A DNA stretch of 64,000 bases from Cycas panzhihuaensis (Eukaryota > Cycadophyta): the NCBI GenBank assembly GCA_023213395.1, contig CM041465.1, positions 162,137,741 through 162,201,740 of the forward strand, written 5' to 3'. Positions 43,528-56,179 of the stretch are shown piece after piece (position 1 is the first letter of the stretch; every line of letters begins with the position of its first letter). The notes under the pieces are model-generated. The model was not told where the DNA came from. It ran no database searches and saw nothing but the letters and a program-made list of their open reading frames with translations. Made by a program: the position numbers and the translations under genes.

Positions 43528-44178
43528 TCAATATGCCCACCTGAGAGAGGAATCATCAGATATCGTGCGTTGTTTTGAAGAAAGACTAAGAGGTTAAATT
43601 AACCATTGAAGAAGAGGCAAATTAAAATTGCTAGAAGATTGAGAAGATTGCAAAAATCAATTTCATATAGACCTATACAGATAGAGAAATCTGAGAGTAC
43701 TTAGAATTTACTAAAACTTGGTCAATAGATAGATCTCGATACAGACATCACTTTTGTTAATGCGAAGACATTTGAGATCGTTTTGAGGCAATGTTTGGCG
43801 AGTTACCAGTATGCACGAGTTTGAGCACTCTATCTCAGATCTTAATTAGATCTCACATCAATCGTGGTAAAATCACTTGTAAACCCTGTGTTTTAGTGAT
43901 ACAAATCTTTTGGATCCTCTTTTGAAGAGATTGGTTAAAGATATCAAAGGTTTGAAGCAATCTTTTAAAAAACCCTAGCTACCCATCTAGAGGTTTCGAG
44001 CCAATTTCCTCTCAATTTAGGAGTCGCCTCTAGAAAATAATTTTAGATCTGGAACCCTTGTGAGAAGTGCTTCAATTTGAGGTATATTTTTATACTTGTT
44101 CATACACTTTCATTTCCATGTGGAAATCTGTACAATTGTACGATCAAATTTAGATTTCTTTGCTATTATTGTTAGAAA
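43528..44178 (+). other. Leader of D
   Basis: Untranslated. A perfect 12-bp palindrome GTACAATTGTAC lies at 44130-44141, about 40 bp before gag, at a position like that of the hairpins in C and E. Confidence 0.65.
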
Positions 44179-45018
44179 ATGGCTTCATCAATCTTGGCCC
44201 TAGCTGATGAGGAAAAACTCACAGATACCAACTATCATGTATGGAAAATCAAGGTAGAGACCTTGTTAAGGGCAAAATGTACTTGGACAATAGCCATAGG
44301 TAATGAAACAAAACTGATTGTAGTTGGGCCTGCTCTAACTAGCTGGGAAGAAAGAGATAACACAAGGGTAATAGTTCTAAAGCTCTTCATTTTTTATCCT
44401 CTCCTTATCTATGTTGAAAAATTAAATTCATCCTCTGCAAATGGAGAATGTTTGCAACTATGTATAGTTAGAAAAACAAGGCCAGGATCATAGCACTCAA
44501 AGAAGAACTGTATAAATTACACATGAAGGAAACTGACACTGTGTCAGAGTTCATACACAAAGTCATCTAAGTTAGAAATGATCTTTTGAGTGCAGGAGTT
44601 AGCATTACAGAATAAGAAGTTGTAGAAATAATAGCAAGCAAGCTCCCAAAATCATTTGATGTCATGGTTAATACAATAACTAACAATAATCAAATTGACA
44701 CAATGTCTCTTGATGTTCTAATTGGGTTATTGTTAAGACAAGAGCAAAGAAACAAATGGTATGAAGATGTGGCTAAAATAGAAGATGCCTTTGTGACAAA
44801 ACTAAATATAGGACCCAGAGGCCGAGGTCAATCTCGTGGTCATGAACAAACTCTGGAATTTAAAAGCCCATGCCGAGGAAGGTGGCAAGAAAGCTGAAGA
44901 TGAGGACACTCAAATCCTCCAAGAGATGCAAGGGTTTGTTTTAACTATGGGAAGCCTAGTCACTTTTCTAGCAATTGCAGGGCATTTGATGTATGTTATC
45001 ATTGCAGATAGCTTGGGC
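44179..45018 (+). pseudogene. D gag, first part
   Basis: ATG at 44179 starts MASSILALADEEKLTDTNYH and VWKIKVETLLRAK, closely like gag of C and E. A shift lies near 44460 and stops near 44570 and 44620. The first knuckle survives partly (CFNYGKPSHFSSNC, second Cys changed to Tyr). The second, CYHC, is cut by E at 45018 and continues after 50294 with GHYPY-C. Confidence 0.88.
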
Positions 45019-45221
45019 TGTAACAAAACTTCAATGAGGAATGAATTCACTCTCATGATCTTTATTGATGATCCATTGTGTATATATACAAGTACAAGGT
45101 AGGTACAAGTGGCTACCACTCAACAATATGGTGCCACTTGTCAGTTTAGAAGAGAAGGGGGAAGGGGTACATGACCCTTACATTAAGTAATATAATCTAA
45201 GGTAAAACATTACCATTTACA
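45019..45221 (-). repeat. 3' LTR of E
   Basis: In plus orientation TGTAACAAAACTTC to ACCATTTACA. It pairs with 50092-50294. The PPT GGTAAAACATTAAGAGCGGG (minus) lies directly to its right. Confidence 0.95.
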
Positions 45222-45239
45222 CCCGCTCTTAATGTTTTA

Positions 45240-46774
45240 CCTATCTTAATCCTAACAGATTTCTGAAGATAATGAATTTCTCTCTTCCAAGAGATTTAGT
45301 GAGTACATCGGCAGTTTGATCTTCTGATGGACAATGTTGAAGCTCGATTTCTCCATTCTATACTTTTTCCCTGATAAAATGATGATGTACCTCTATATGT
45401 TTTGTTCTAGCATGTAATATAGGATTTTTTTGTCATTTTTATGGTACTTTGGTTATCACAAAATATTCGAATAGGCATTGTTTGTTCTTCTTCTAGTTCC
45501 TTTAGGAGTTGTCTAATCCATATTCCTTCACACGTCGCGTTGACTGCTAACTTATATTCTGCTTCTGTTGATGACAATGCAATCGTAGACTGCTTTTTAC
45601 TGCTCCAGGAAATCAAGGATTTTTCGAGGAAGAAGCAGTATCCTGATGTTGATTTTTTGTTTGTTCTATCTCCGGCCCAGTCTGAATCGCAAAAACCTGT
45701 CAATTATGTATTGTTTTCTTTATCATATTGCAAACCAAGATTCATGGTTCCTTTTAGATATCTCAAGATTCTTTTTGCAGCATTCCAGTGTGGAATTTTG
45801 GGATTTTCCATAAACCTGGAAATCAATCCTCTGACATATGAAATGCACCTTTCGTGTGGCTGTGAGATAGATCAAGCTTCCCACTAATTGTCTGTACAAT
45901 GTTGCATTGGTAGGTCGCTACATTCTATATTCAATGCTAACCCTGTTTCCATTGGTGTGCTGACAGCATTACAACTTTCCATTCTAAACTTGCTCGGCAA
46001 GTTTTTGATATACTTTGTTTGTGAAAGAGTAATAGAAGAACTGTTTTGCTGTATTTCTATTCCAAGGTAGTAATGCAGCATTCCTAACTCTGTCATTTCA
46101 AAGACCTTTTCAAACTTGCTTTTGATAAATGCTATGGAATTTTTGTCATCTCCAGTAATCAACATGTCATCCACATATACTACAAGAATGGAGATTAATC
46201 CTAGATTACTTTTTACATACAGGCTATGATCTGATTCACATCGATGAAAAATGTTTTCTGTCAAATATGAATCCAATTTAGCATACTAGGCTCTCAGTGC
46301 TTGTTTAAGTCCATACAATGCCTTCTTCAATTTGCAAACCATATTTTCTTGTCCTGGTTTTATGTATCCTTCTGGTTGATACATACACACCTCTTCTTGT
46401 AGGTCTCCATTCAAGAATGCATTTTTGACGTCCATTTGATAAATTTCCCAACCCTTTTGAGCAGCAAGAGCAATCATTGTTCTCACCGTGTTCAATTTTG
46501 CTACTGGTGCGAATGTTTCTTCGTAGTCAATTCCAGTTGTTTGTGTGTAGCCCTTTGCTACCAATGTAGCCTTGTATTTCTCTATTTCTCCATTTGGCTT
46601 CTCTTTTATTTTATATACCCATTTGCAATTCACAATGGGTTTATCTTCAGGAGTCGGGACCAAATCCCATGTTTTGTTTCTTTGTATGGCTTCAATTTCA
46701 CTATCCATTGTCGTTCTCCAATTCTGAGAGCTACTTGCTTCTTTATAAGAATTTGGTTTAGCAGAACAAATCAA
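45240..46774 (-). pseudogene. E reverse transcriptase and RNase H
   Basis: From 46774 down: SSQNWRTTMDSEIEAIQRNK, KWVYKIKEKPNG, KATLVAKGYTQ, DVKNAFLNGDLQEE and [19 protein letters not shown] near 46178 is intact, followed by MTELGMLHYYLGIEIQ. One stop lies at 46280 and another at 45883. RNase H at 45703-45407 shows GFCDSDWAGDRTNKKSTSGY, SSTEAEYKLAV and CDNQSTIKMTK. The end near 45250-45380 keeps the HHHFIREK and ADVLTKSLG motifs. Confidence 0.9.
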
Positions 46775-48024
46775 CGCTTGTGGTTTTTCTGATCTTGTTC
46801 AATGTTCAAAAACTTCTCCCTTTGATTCTTCAAGAGTTTTGAGGTACCACCTTGGTACTCTTTTTGAGGTACATTCTTGCAATGATTTATCTTCTTCATA
46901 TCTGGAGTTAGAGTTGTTATCTGACTAGAGATTGCATCTACCGGTTAGTTGCTTATCTAGAATGTTGTTTTCTACAGGATCATCCTCTGTCTCAATACTT
47001 TCTGAAGTCATATCCAACTTGTCTTCCAACTGGGTAGGGTGTGTATTTAGGTTGTTTCATCAATTTGCACCACCGTATCAACATTTTCCTTTCTCTCGTC
47101 AAAAATTACATCTCTGTTGACCTAGAGTTTATCTGTCTTTGGATCTATGCATCTATATGCCTTTGAATGGTTGTTGTATCTAACCATTATGCATTCTATG
47201 CTTTTATTGTCTAATTTGGCTCTTTTCTTATCTGGAATATGAACATAAGCCTTGTAGCCAAAGATTTTTAGATGAATTACATTTGGCTTGTGTCTTGTCT
47301 AGGCCTCTTCAGGCATTATGTTGTCCAGGGATTGAGTAGGGCTTCTATTGATCAAATATACAACTGTATGTACAGCTTCCGCCCAACACTTCTTTGCTAA
47401 ATCTCTATTATTTAACATGCACCGAGCCATTTCTACAATTGTCCCGTTCATCCTTTCTGCAACCCAATTGGATTGAGGTGTATAGGGAGTTGTGAACTGT
47501 TTTTGAACTCCATGTACTTTACAAAAGTGAAGGAAATCATTGGACATAAATTCTCCACCTCTATCTGAATGGACATATTTAATCTTTTGACCACCTTTCA
47601 ACTCACTTGCAGCTTTAGACTCTTTGAAATATTCAAATGTTTCTGATATCCTAGACAAAAAGTACACCTAGGTTTTTTTGGAAAAATCATGAATAAAGGT
47701 CAAGAAATACCTTGATCCATTTGTCGAGATCAGCATGAACGGACTGCATAAATCAGTGTGTATCAATTCCAATCAGTGCTGTGCATGCCACGTACTTTTT
47801 GAGAATGGAGTTCTGTGTTGTTTTCCCATCATGCAGCTTTTACATACAAAGTGATTAAATGAGATATCTGGGAGACCATTTACCATGTTATATTTCTTTA
47901 ATCTTTTTAACCTATCATGAGAGATATGACCATACTTCAAATGCCAAATTTCATTATTATCAGTGTTGTTTGCAGCAAGAGCTTTTATATTAGAAATCAT
48001 TTTGGTGTGGCCTTTATCAGGCAT
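46775..48024 (-). pseudogene. E integrase
   Basis: The zinc region at 48000-47820 has IWHLKYGHISHDRL and CKSCMMGKQH. The core shows a DLCSPF motif near 47745, YVHSDRGGEFMS near 47570 and NWVAERMNGTIVEMAR near 47450, so the DDE triad is present. The end (KIFGYKAYVHIPDK and KAYRCIDPKTDK) is near 47270-47130. Stops occur near 47770, 47670 and 47300, and a shift lies between 47298 and 46775. Confidence 0.9.
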
Positions 48025-49382
48025 TACAGGAGTCTAAAGAAGTTTATATAGCCTATTGTATTTTTCTCCTTTGGCTATCACTGTCTCATTTCTTTTCATA
48101 TCGAGGATATAACAGTAACCATACTCATCAAATATCGTTCTTAACTTTTTATCACTCAGTTGTGATACTGACAAGAGATTCTTTTTTATTCCAGGTGCAT
48201 AAAAAACATTGCTTATATGTTGAATTTTTCCATCAATGAGTATGGAAATTTGTCCTATTCCCCTTATGTGTAAGGGAAAATTGTCTCCTAGTTCTACTAC
48301 TGATGTATTGCATTCATAAGGTTTGATGATTTCAAACCATTCTTTGAACCCTGTCATATGGTGTGAAGCACCTGAGTCTACATACCAATTTTCTGTTGCA
48401 CTGCCACTTGCTGCTAAGGTTGCAATGAAAGCAGTTTCAACTTCTTCTTCTGTTGTGTCCTTTTCTTTGCTGTAATTTCCGAATACCTGTTATTTTCCTT
48501 TCTGCAATTCTGTACGCCTTTGGTAGCACTGATAAGGAAAATGATTTGTTTGTCCATAGTGATAACAGACATCAAAATCTCTATAGTTGCTTGAAAAGTG
48601 GTATGGTTTTCCACAATTAAAGCATACTCTGGCATCTCGGGGTGGATTGCTAGTCATTCTTCCTCGTCCTCTTCTTTCTGCCCAACGTCCCCTGTGGCCT
48701 ACTGGTGTTCTCCCTCTCAATCTTGAATTGAATTGTCCTCTTCCTCTACCTCCTAACTGGAGTTTAGAAACAAGGGCTTCTTCAATTTCTGAATCTTCTT
48801 TATGTCTTTGATTTCTTTGTTCTTGACCGTACATATGTCATGTTAGAGTATCAAAAGACATTGTGGCTGTATGTCCTCCTCCTGTCAACATGTTTACCAT
48901 GTTATCGAAAGATTTCAGAAGTTTGTTAAGCACCAGCTGTATCATTTCTGTGTCTGTTAATTTATCTCCTGCTGTGAGAAGAGCAGTTTTAATGCTAGTT
49001 AACTTTGTTAAAAAAAAATCGTCGATCGACCTTCTCTCATCTTTAGTTTATAGAGTTCTTCTCTCAAAGCCACAATTCTAGCTTCATTTTTTCTACTGAA
49101 CATGGAGGACATGATACTCCAAATTTCATTTGCATTTTCTAAACCATTAACATAAACTAACAAAGAATCAGAGATTGAAAGTTTGAGAATTGAAATAGCA
49201 GCATTATTTCTTTCTTCCCAACTAGTCAAATTTGTTGCATCAGTGGGTTGTTTCTCAACTCTAGTAGTGATTTTCTAGGCCTGTTTTGCTCTCAATAATC
49301 CTCCAATTTTGATTTTCCAAATACTAAAGTTCATTTCTGTAAGTTTGTCATTCTCAGGCAACAAACCAGCAGATGAGGCCAT
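48025..49382 (-). pseudogene. E gag and protease
   Basis: ATG at 49382 opens MASSAGLLPENDKLTEMNFS and IWKIKI. A stop follows at about 49275. SKFSISDSLLVYVNGLENA-like capsid motifs run to 49020, where a run of nine A/T bases marks a frameshift. Knuckles CFNCGKPYHFSSNY (last Cys changed) and CYHYGQTNHFPYQC are near 48620-48530. Protease has an intact WYVDSGASHHMTG site near 48395-48360 and NVFYAPGIKKNLLSVSQLSD near 48200. Confidence 0.88.
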
Positions 49383-50076
49383 TGAAACAACTGAATGAAA
49401 GCAGAAAATCTAAGTTTAAATGACTGTATAGACATTTGTATAGCCTATGGTACGGATTTCCGTACGGAACTCTAACTATACGGATGGACACGAAAGTGGT
49501 CTAAAATGAAGGATCTCTCAAATGGGTATCCCAAACTGCTGTTAGTTTTCTGATCCGACTTCAGATATGAGAGAAACGACTGAAAATAGGTTCAAACCCG
49601 CGCTCAAGGGTTTTTGAGATTTTTGGGAAAAATTACAGAAAAATTGATGTGAAATCTTGCAATAAACCACTGAATCTCTTCGTCTACTGATAAGAAAGGG
49701 TTTAAATGCTTTGTACCAGAGATTTTCGATCAAAATTTTGAGAAAAAAGCTGAGAGAAGGCTCCAAATCCACGCATCCTGAAATCTGCCCAAAACTAGGT
49801 CAAAACGGCTTCAAATGATGTCGATGCAGAAGAGAAAAGTGCAGAGGAGGCCTCGATCTACAATCTAGGTGAGTTTCGTTCAATTTCGCCAACATTGATT
49901 TTTGACGTCCGTACAAGTCCGTACCGCCGTACAAAATAGTATAAATTTCCTTCAAATTCACCTGGACAAGTTTATCTTCAAGTGACAGGATCCTTTGACA
50001 ATAATTTGTCTTCAATTTCCTTTTCTCTTTTAATGAAGCTCTGATTTGCTTTCTCACAGGTAGGGGTACCTAAGAG
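49383..50076 (-). other. Leader of E
   Basis: Untranslated. GTACGGA-TT-TCCGTAC at 49450-49465 and a palindromic CCGTACGG at 49460-49467 lie about 70-85 bp before gag. Three CCGTAC words lie at 49918-49932, about 160 bp from the PBS. Both positions match those in C. Confidence 0.65.
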
Positions 50077-50091
50077 CTTGCTCTGAAACCA
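50077..50091 (-). other. Primer-binding site of E
   Basis: TGGTTTCAGAGCAAG on the minus strand directly after the 5' LTR, one base different from the usual tRNA-Met site. Confidence 0.85.
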
Positions 50092-50294
50092 TGTAACAAA
50101 ACTTCAATGAGGAATGAATTCACTCTCATGATCTTTATTGATGATCCATTGTGTATATATACAAGTACACGGTAGGTACAAGTGGCAACCACTCAACAAT
50201 ATGGTGCCACTTGTCAGTTTAGAATAGAAGGGGGAAGGGGTACATGAACCTTACATTAAGTAATATAATCTAAGGTAAAACATTACCTTTTACA
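50092..50294 (-). repeat. 5' LTR of E
   Basis: It pairs with 45019-45221. TGTATATATACAAG (near 50151) is the TATA region; on the minus strand it reads as a palindromic TATATA box. Confidence 0.95.
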
Positions 50295-51760
50295 CGGGCA
50301 CTACCCCTATTAGTGCACACAAAGGAGGGCTCAAATCCAAAGAGGGAAGTAACATGTAGGAAACTACGACAAGGAACAAACAGATGAGGATGAAAAGGAG
50401 ACAACCTTCATTGTTGCTCTTACTGCTAGCCTGAAAGATGAAGACGTATGGTACATAGACTCTAAAGCCTCACAACACATGACAGGTCAAGAAGACTAGT
50501 TTGAGTCACTTTAACCTTATTCCCTCAATAAATCTGTTGAACTTGGTGACAAGTATCCTCTAAATATTAAGGGAATCAGGACCATAGCTGTCAAATTAAA
50601 GCGTAATGTGCAGAAAATTAGAAATGTGCTTTTTGTACTAGGTCTAAAAAAGAACCTCCTCTCTATCTCTCAGCTTAGAAAGAAAAGGTTGAGGACTATA
50701 TTTAATAAGGAAGGGTATTGCTATATCTTAGATATGAAAAATGAGGGTGCTGTGATTGGTAAAGGGATAGAAAGTAATGACCTGTATAGGTTACTTTCTA
50801 ATCCCATAATTATAAAAAAGGATGTAAAGGCACTCACTGTTGCAAATTCTAACATCAATAATAAATTGTGGCATTTGAAGTACAGGCATATTTCCTTAGA
50901 CAGATTAGAAATGATGCATAAAACAGGAATGGTTGATGAACTTCCCAATATTACATCTGATCATTTTGTTTGCAAAGGCTGTCAGCTTGGAAAACAACAT
51001 CGTCTTTCTTTTAAAAAAATGAATGGAAAGCTCAAAATAAATTAGAATTAATACATACAGACCTATGTGGACCTCTCACTCCTCATTCAATCAATGGCTC
51101 CAGATATTTTTAATGTTCATTGATGATTTTTCTAGGAAAGTGTGGGTTTATTTTCTCTATAATAAATCAGAGGTCTTTGAAGCATTCAAAGAATTTAAAG
51201 TTGAAGTCAAGTTGGAATCATGGTCAAAAATAAAATATATCAGGTCAATGGTGGGGGGGGGAATACATTTCAAAGGAATTCTTGAATTTTTGCAAAGCGC
51301 ATAAAAGACACAGACAATTTACAACTCCCTACACACCTCAATCTATTAGGGTAGTTGAATAGAAAAATAGAACTATTATGGAGATGGCTTGTTGCATGAT
51401 CCATGACAAACAAGTTTTAAAAACTTACTGGGCAAAAGCAGTAAGTATGGCCTACTATCTAATAAATTGAAGTCCAACAAAAATCTTGGAACAAGTTACT
51501 CCAGAAGAAGCTTGGACAGGACGAAGACTAGATGTAAGTAACTTGAAAATATTTGGATGTCAAGTCTTCGTTTGTATAGCAGACAAAAGGAGATCCGAAC
51601 TTGATTCAAAAAGTATAGATTGTATTATGATAGGCTATAGTAAAAACTCAAAAGCCTAAAAATGTATAGATCTAAAAACCAATAAGAACTATATAAGTAG
51701 AGATGTCATTTTTAATGGAGATATCACTAGAAGCCATTCTTCACATCAGGTAATTGAAGA
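50295..51760 (+). pseudogene. D protease and integrase
   Basis: After E the knuckle ends and an acidic linker follows. Protease reads VWYIDSKASQHMTG near 50450, so Gly of DSGA is Lys, followed by a stop. VLFVLGLKKNLLSISQL is kept. Integrase zinc motifs are LWHLKYRHISLDRL and CKGCQLGKQH. The core has FIDDFSRKVWVYF, a frame broken by a nine-G run at 51253-51261 where the catalytic Asp block lies, and VVE-KNRTIMEMA with a stop. The end keeps KSIDCIMIGYSKNSKA. Confidence 0.88.
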
Positions 51761-52573
51761 AGCACCAAAAGGGATATTGCAAGAAGAACCTCCAATAGAA
51801 GAAATCTTTGGAATAACATCAGAGGATACATGACAAGATGACATAGAAGAGTCAGAAACAACACCTCTGCCTCAAGAAAGGTTGGCCTCTAAAGGAGAAG
51901 AATTATCCCCTGAGGAATTAGCCATAGAAGAAAAGAAGAAGGAAAAGAGAGTACCAAAATGATATATTAAAACTATTGAAGAAGGAAAGGGAGATATGTT
52001 TACACAAATGACAAGAAGACAAAAACATCAAACATTATTCAACAACATAAAACCACAATCCTTTGAAGAAGCAAATGAATATGTAGAATGGCAAGCAACA
52101 ATGGATACTAGAACAATGGATGCTGAAATGGAATCAATCACCAAAAATCAAACTTGGAAGTTGGTCAATTTGCCCAACGACAAGCTAGTGGTCAATTGCA
52201 AGTGGATGTACAAAATAAAGGAGAACATTGATGGTAGGATAGAAAAGCATAAGGCCAGACTTGTAGCAAAGGGTTACATCTAAACAACAGGGATAGACTT
52301 CGACAAAACATTCTCACCTATTGCCAAACTTGATACTGTAAGAACAGTAATTGCTTTAGCAAATCAAAACAACTAGAAAATTTATCAGTTGAATATAAAA
52401 AGTGCTTTATTGAATGGTGAGTTGGAAGAAGAAGTCTACATGAGACAACCAGAAGGCTACATTAAAAAAGGTCAAGAAAATCTAGTGTGCAAACTAAAGA
52501 AGGCACTATATGGGTTAAAGCAAGCTCCAAGAGCTTGGTATGCCAATCTGGATAAATTTCTCTCACAAAATGG
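51761..52573 (+). pseudogene. D reverse transcriptase, truncated by F junction deletion
   Basis: Linker, then the EWQATMDTRTMDAEMESITK motif (52090-52140), KWMYKIKENIDG, KARLVAKGYI and [42 protein letters not shown] ends at 52573. The catalytic YVDD and the rest of RT (about 200 codons in relatives) are missing; RNase H resumes at 58668 beyond F. The deletion removed the D-F junction. Confidence 0.9.
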
Positions 52574-53064
52574 TTTATAGAAAGAAACCCAAAATGCATG
52601 TTTAACAAGTGGCAATCATGCAAGTACAACCACTAACAACCAGAATGCATGTTGTCCAAATGGCATTCATGCAATTTTGAAAAGTTGCGGCTTGGTACCT
52701 AGGGCTAACAAACTCCAATTTGGCGCAAATTTGGTACACATATAGGTACACATGTCTCCTTCACTTCCTCAAAATTTTAGCTCATTTGGATATCATTTGA
52801 CCCCATTTTCATTGATTTAACAATAATACTTATTTGTTGTTTTTTTGTTGACTATGGGAGCTATTTTCTGCAAAACAAGGCTTTCCATTTAATCAAATGA
52901 TATTTTTTTAACCCCACCTTTGGCACACATGTAGTGGGATGTGTTTTCTTCCTTTCCATAAAATTTCATATTAGTTTGATACCATTTGGCCCTATTTCTT
53001 TCATTTGTGCCAATGCCTAGCATTTTCTGCCTCATGTAGACATATGGTAAATCCTCCTCAATCA
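52574..53064 (-). repeat. 3' LTR of F, truncated
   Basis: It matches 58176-58667 of the 5' LTR. In element orientation the far (R-U5) half is missing. It contains two diverged ~188-bp repeats (about 52733 and 52921). Confidence 0.9.
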
Positions 53065-53080
53065 TGGCTCCTCTTCCTTG
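53065..53080 (-). other. Polypurine tract of F
   Basis: CCAAGGAAGAGGAGCCA on the minus strand directly precedes the TGAT start of the 3' LTR. Confidence 0.75.
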
Positions 53081-53104
53081 GAAAACAACCAACTCCTATT
53101 TGGC

Positions 53105-56100
53105 TTAGAATTGAAGATGGAGGAAGTGTTGTTCCCCTTGTTGCCTACTAAACCACTTGGCCTTACTAGGCAACTGTCTTGCTACTCCAATCCTAAAAGA
53201 TTCATGTGTCTTATGTCTTGTTTTGGTGGATTTTCTCTCCAAGATACAATCCTCCTTGAGAGGCTCCTCACTTTCCGAATACAAGCCATCAACTGAAGGT
53301 AAAGTGAACTGGTCCTGCTCCTCATCTAGCATGGAGAGCTAAAAGAGTCTTAAATATTTAGCATTTACTACTAAATATATTTGCATATAAGGTGGAAGAT
53401 CAAGTTGGAGAGCATTGCCACCTACTTTTCTTAAAATCTTGAATGGTCCATACTCTATAGGCTTGAGTTTCTTGCCTTCTCCTTTTAACCTCTCCTTACT
53501 CAAGTATAACCATACCAAATCTCCTTCTTGAAAAGTACACTCTTGCCTATGCTTGTCATGTCTTTCCTTGTACTTTTGCTGAGTCCTTAGAAGTTGATCA
53601 TGTACTTCCTTGTGGACTCTCTAGATCTTCTCCAAGTATCTTAAAGCCTTGTCATACCCCTCCTTCTCTTTGGCGGATCCTTCTTTAGCTTGTATAGAAA
53701 ACTCTAAGTCAAATGGACTTTGAGGTAAGTATCCTAAACAAAATTCAAAAGGTGCTTTAGAGTGTAATGCATGCATTGCTCTATTAAATGCAAATTGTAA
53801 AAAAGCCAATGATTCATCCCAAGTCTTTGGATGCTTGGAATTATATCCTCTCAATAAATGTACCAAAGTTCTATTCACTACTTCAGTTTGTCCATCTGTT
53901 TGAGGATGGAAACTTGTACTCCTCTTCAATTTGGTGTCCATCATCTCCTATAGTGTCTTCCAAAATGATGAAAGGAATCGAGTGTCCCGATCTGAAATGA
54001 TGGAAGAAGGCAAGCCAAAATTCTTCCATACATACTCAAAGAACAACTCAGCTGTCCCTGTTTCTGTGATTGTCTTCTTACAAGGTATTAAACATATCAT
54101 TTTGCTGAACCTATCTACAATAACAAAGAGATAGTCATGTCCTTTTCTAGTCATGGGAAGTCCCCCTAAGAAATCTATGGAGATACTTTCCCAAGGCCTA
54201 GTGGGAATAGGTAGTGGTGTATACAATCCTAATTTTCTAGAAGAAGACTTAGAAATATTACACTTTACACATCCTTTTACATATTTTTTTACATCATTTT
54301 GCATTTTTGGCCATACAACATATCTTCTCAAGTTTGCTAAAGTCTTCTCTATACCAAAGTGACCAGCTACTTTAGAAGTATGGGCTTCTCTAAGCCACTT
54401 GATCTTGTCTCCTTTTGATGGAACATAGAGCTGCTCCCCTTTGAAAAGTAGACCATCCTTCCAAGTAAGCTGGGAAGGTCTTCCTTTCGCTAGGTTCTCT
54501 AATTCTTCCTTCAAGGCTTCATCTTCATGGTGCAAGTCTTTGTACTCTTCATGATGCATTGGCTTCACCTGCAAACTCATAAGAAAACTACAAATAAAAG
54601 CAGAAGAAGAAGAAGAAGTGGAACATGGTGGTCTAGATAATATATCAGCGATTTTGTTAGTAGATCCCTTTTTGTACTTAATTACAATATTGAATTGTTG
54701 TAAATAACTCATCCATTTCATGTGTCTTGCTTGCTGTAATTTACTTTGGGTTTGCAAAAATTGAAGAGGCTTATGATCAATATGAACTACAACCTCTTTT
54801 CCATGTAAGTAGGACCTCCAATGCTTGCATGCTTGATGTAGTGCGAGCATTTCTCGATCATATGTTAGGTAGTTTTTCACTTGAGAGGTGAAGACTACCG
54901 AATGGTAAGCAATAGGCTTCCCATCTTGAACAAGGACAACTCCCATCGCATTTCCACTTGCATCAACTTCTACTTTAAAAGGCCTTTGCAAATTTGGCAT
55001 TACCAAAACTGATGCTTCACAAATTTTCTTCTTTAAAAGAAGAAAAGCTTCTTCCTCCTTGGAACCCCAAGTAAACTTTTTGCTAACTTTTGTCAATCCA
55101 TGTAGAGGTGCTGCAACTTGTGAGAAATGAAGAATAAACTTTCTCAAGTATTGACAAGCTCCTAAAAAACTTCTCACCTCTGTGGTGTTTGTTGGCCTAG
55201 GCCATTTGAGGATGGCTTGAGTCTTAAGTGGATCAATGTTCAACTTTCCTCCTCCAACCACAAATCCCAAGAAGACCAAGTTCTCTTTGCCAAATTCATA
55301 CTTCTTCACATTAAGCTTCAAATGATGCTTAGCCAAAGTCTTCAAAACTTCTTCTATGTGTTGTAAATGTTCCTCCCATGTGTTGCTAAAAATCAAAATG
55401 TCATTAAGATAAACAACAACAAAATTATCCAAGTAAGGCCTTAACACTTCATTCATTAGCCTCATGAATGTTGCAGGAGCATTACACAATCCGAAAGGCA
55501 TAACTGTCCATTCAAGGAGTCCTTGCTTTGTTTTGAAGGCCGTCTTCCATGTGTCCTCCTCTTTGACCCTAACTTGATGATAACCACTTTTCAAATCCAA
55601 CTTAGTAAAATAACAAGCATGCTAAATTTGATCAAGCAAATCATCTATGTGAGGCAAGGGGTAGCGATTTTTAATTGTGATTTTATTCGAAGCACGAAAG
55701 TCTACACACATTCTCCATCCTCCATCCTTCTTAGGCACCAAGACAATTAGTGACCCACAAGGTGAACATGAAGGTGTTATGACCCCTTGATCAAGCAACT
55801 CCTTAACTTGCCTCTTTATCTCATTATTCTCTACAATGGAGTGCCTATACAAAGCAACATTAGGCAATGGTGCATCTCCTACAAGAGTGATTTCATGGTC
55901 TATCTTTCTCTTTGGTGGTAGCCCATCAACATGCTGAAATAGAATGTCATACCTTCTCTTCAACTCCTTAATTTGTTGCACTTGTTTAGGTGATACAAGG
56001 AGAGTGTAAGTAAAAGGGCCTCCTTCATCTCTTAGCTCTTCTTTGCTCCTTATCATTAAGATGATAAATTTGCCACATGCATTGATCATCTTTTTTGCTT

Positions 56101-56179
56101 GAGTGGCTGAAATTAATGTCATCTTATCCAAGTGCTTCTTTGTAGCCTTTATGATGAAGCCCTTGTTATCCTTCATCAA
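53105..56179 (-). pseudogene. F reverse transcriptase, RNase H, integrase and chromodomain-like tail
   Basis: RT has VLVPKKDGGWRMCVDFRASN, DLKSGYHQVRVKEED and WTVMPFGLCNAPATF. The active site reads YLND (Asn codon complement at 55403-55405). RNase H shows VEVDASGNAMG, LTYDREMLALHQACKHWR and VHIDHKPLQF. Integrase has the zinc region HTSKVAGHFG...CVKCN, SIDFLGGLP, SIISDRDTRFLSSFW and FHPQTDGQTEVVNRTL, so the DDE triad is kept. The end (53332-53105) has CILERKSTKTRHKTHESF, like a decayed chromodomain. All is one frame with stops near 55620, 53946 and 53620 and one before 53332. Confidence 0.92.

Larger units (their letters stand above)
45019..50294 (-). mobile_element. Copia element E, inside D, minus strand
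   Basis: LTRs of 203 bp each (45019-45221 and 50092-50294), differing at about five sites by hand count (2.5 percent), the youngest here. The duplication is TGGGC (45014-45018) and CGGGC (50295-50299), one mismatch. Catalytic residues of protease, integrase and RT look intact. Two frameshifts and several stops disable it. Confidence 0.95.

Noticed and set aside
45441-45887. Plus-strand open frame of 148 codons
   Set aside because: It is antisense to the RNase H and RT of E.
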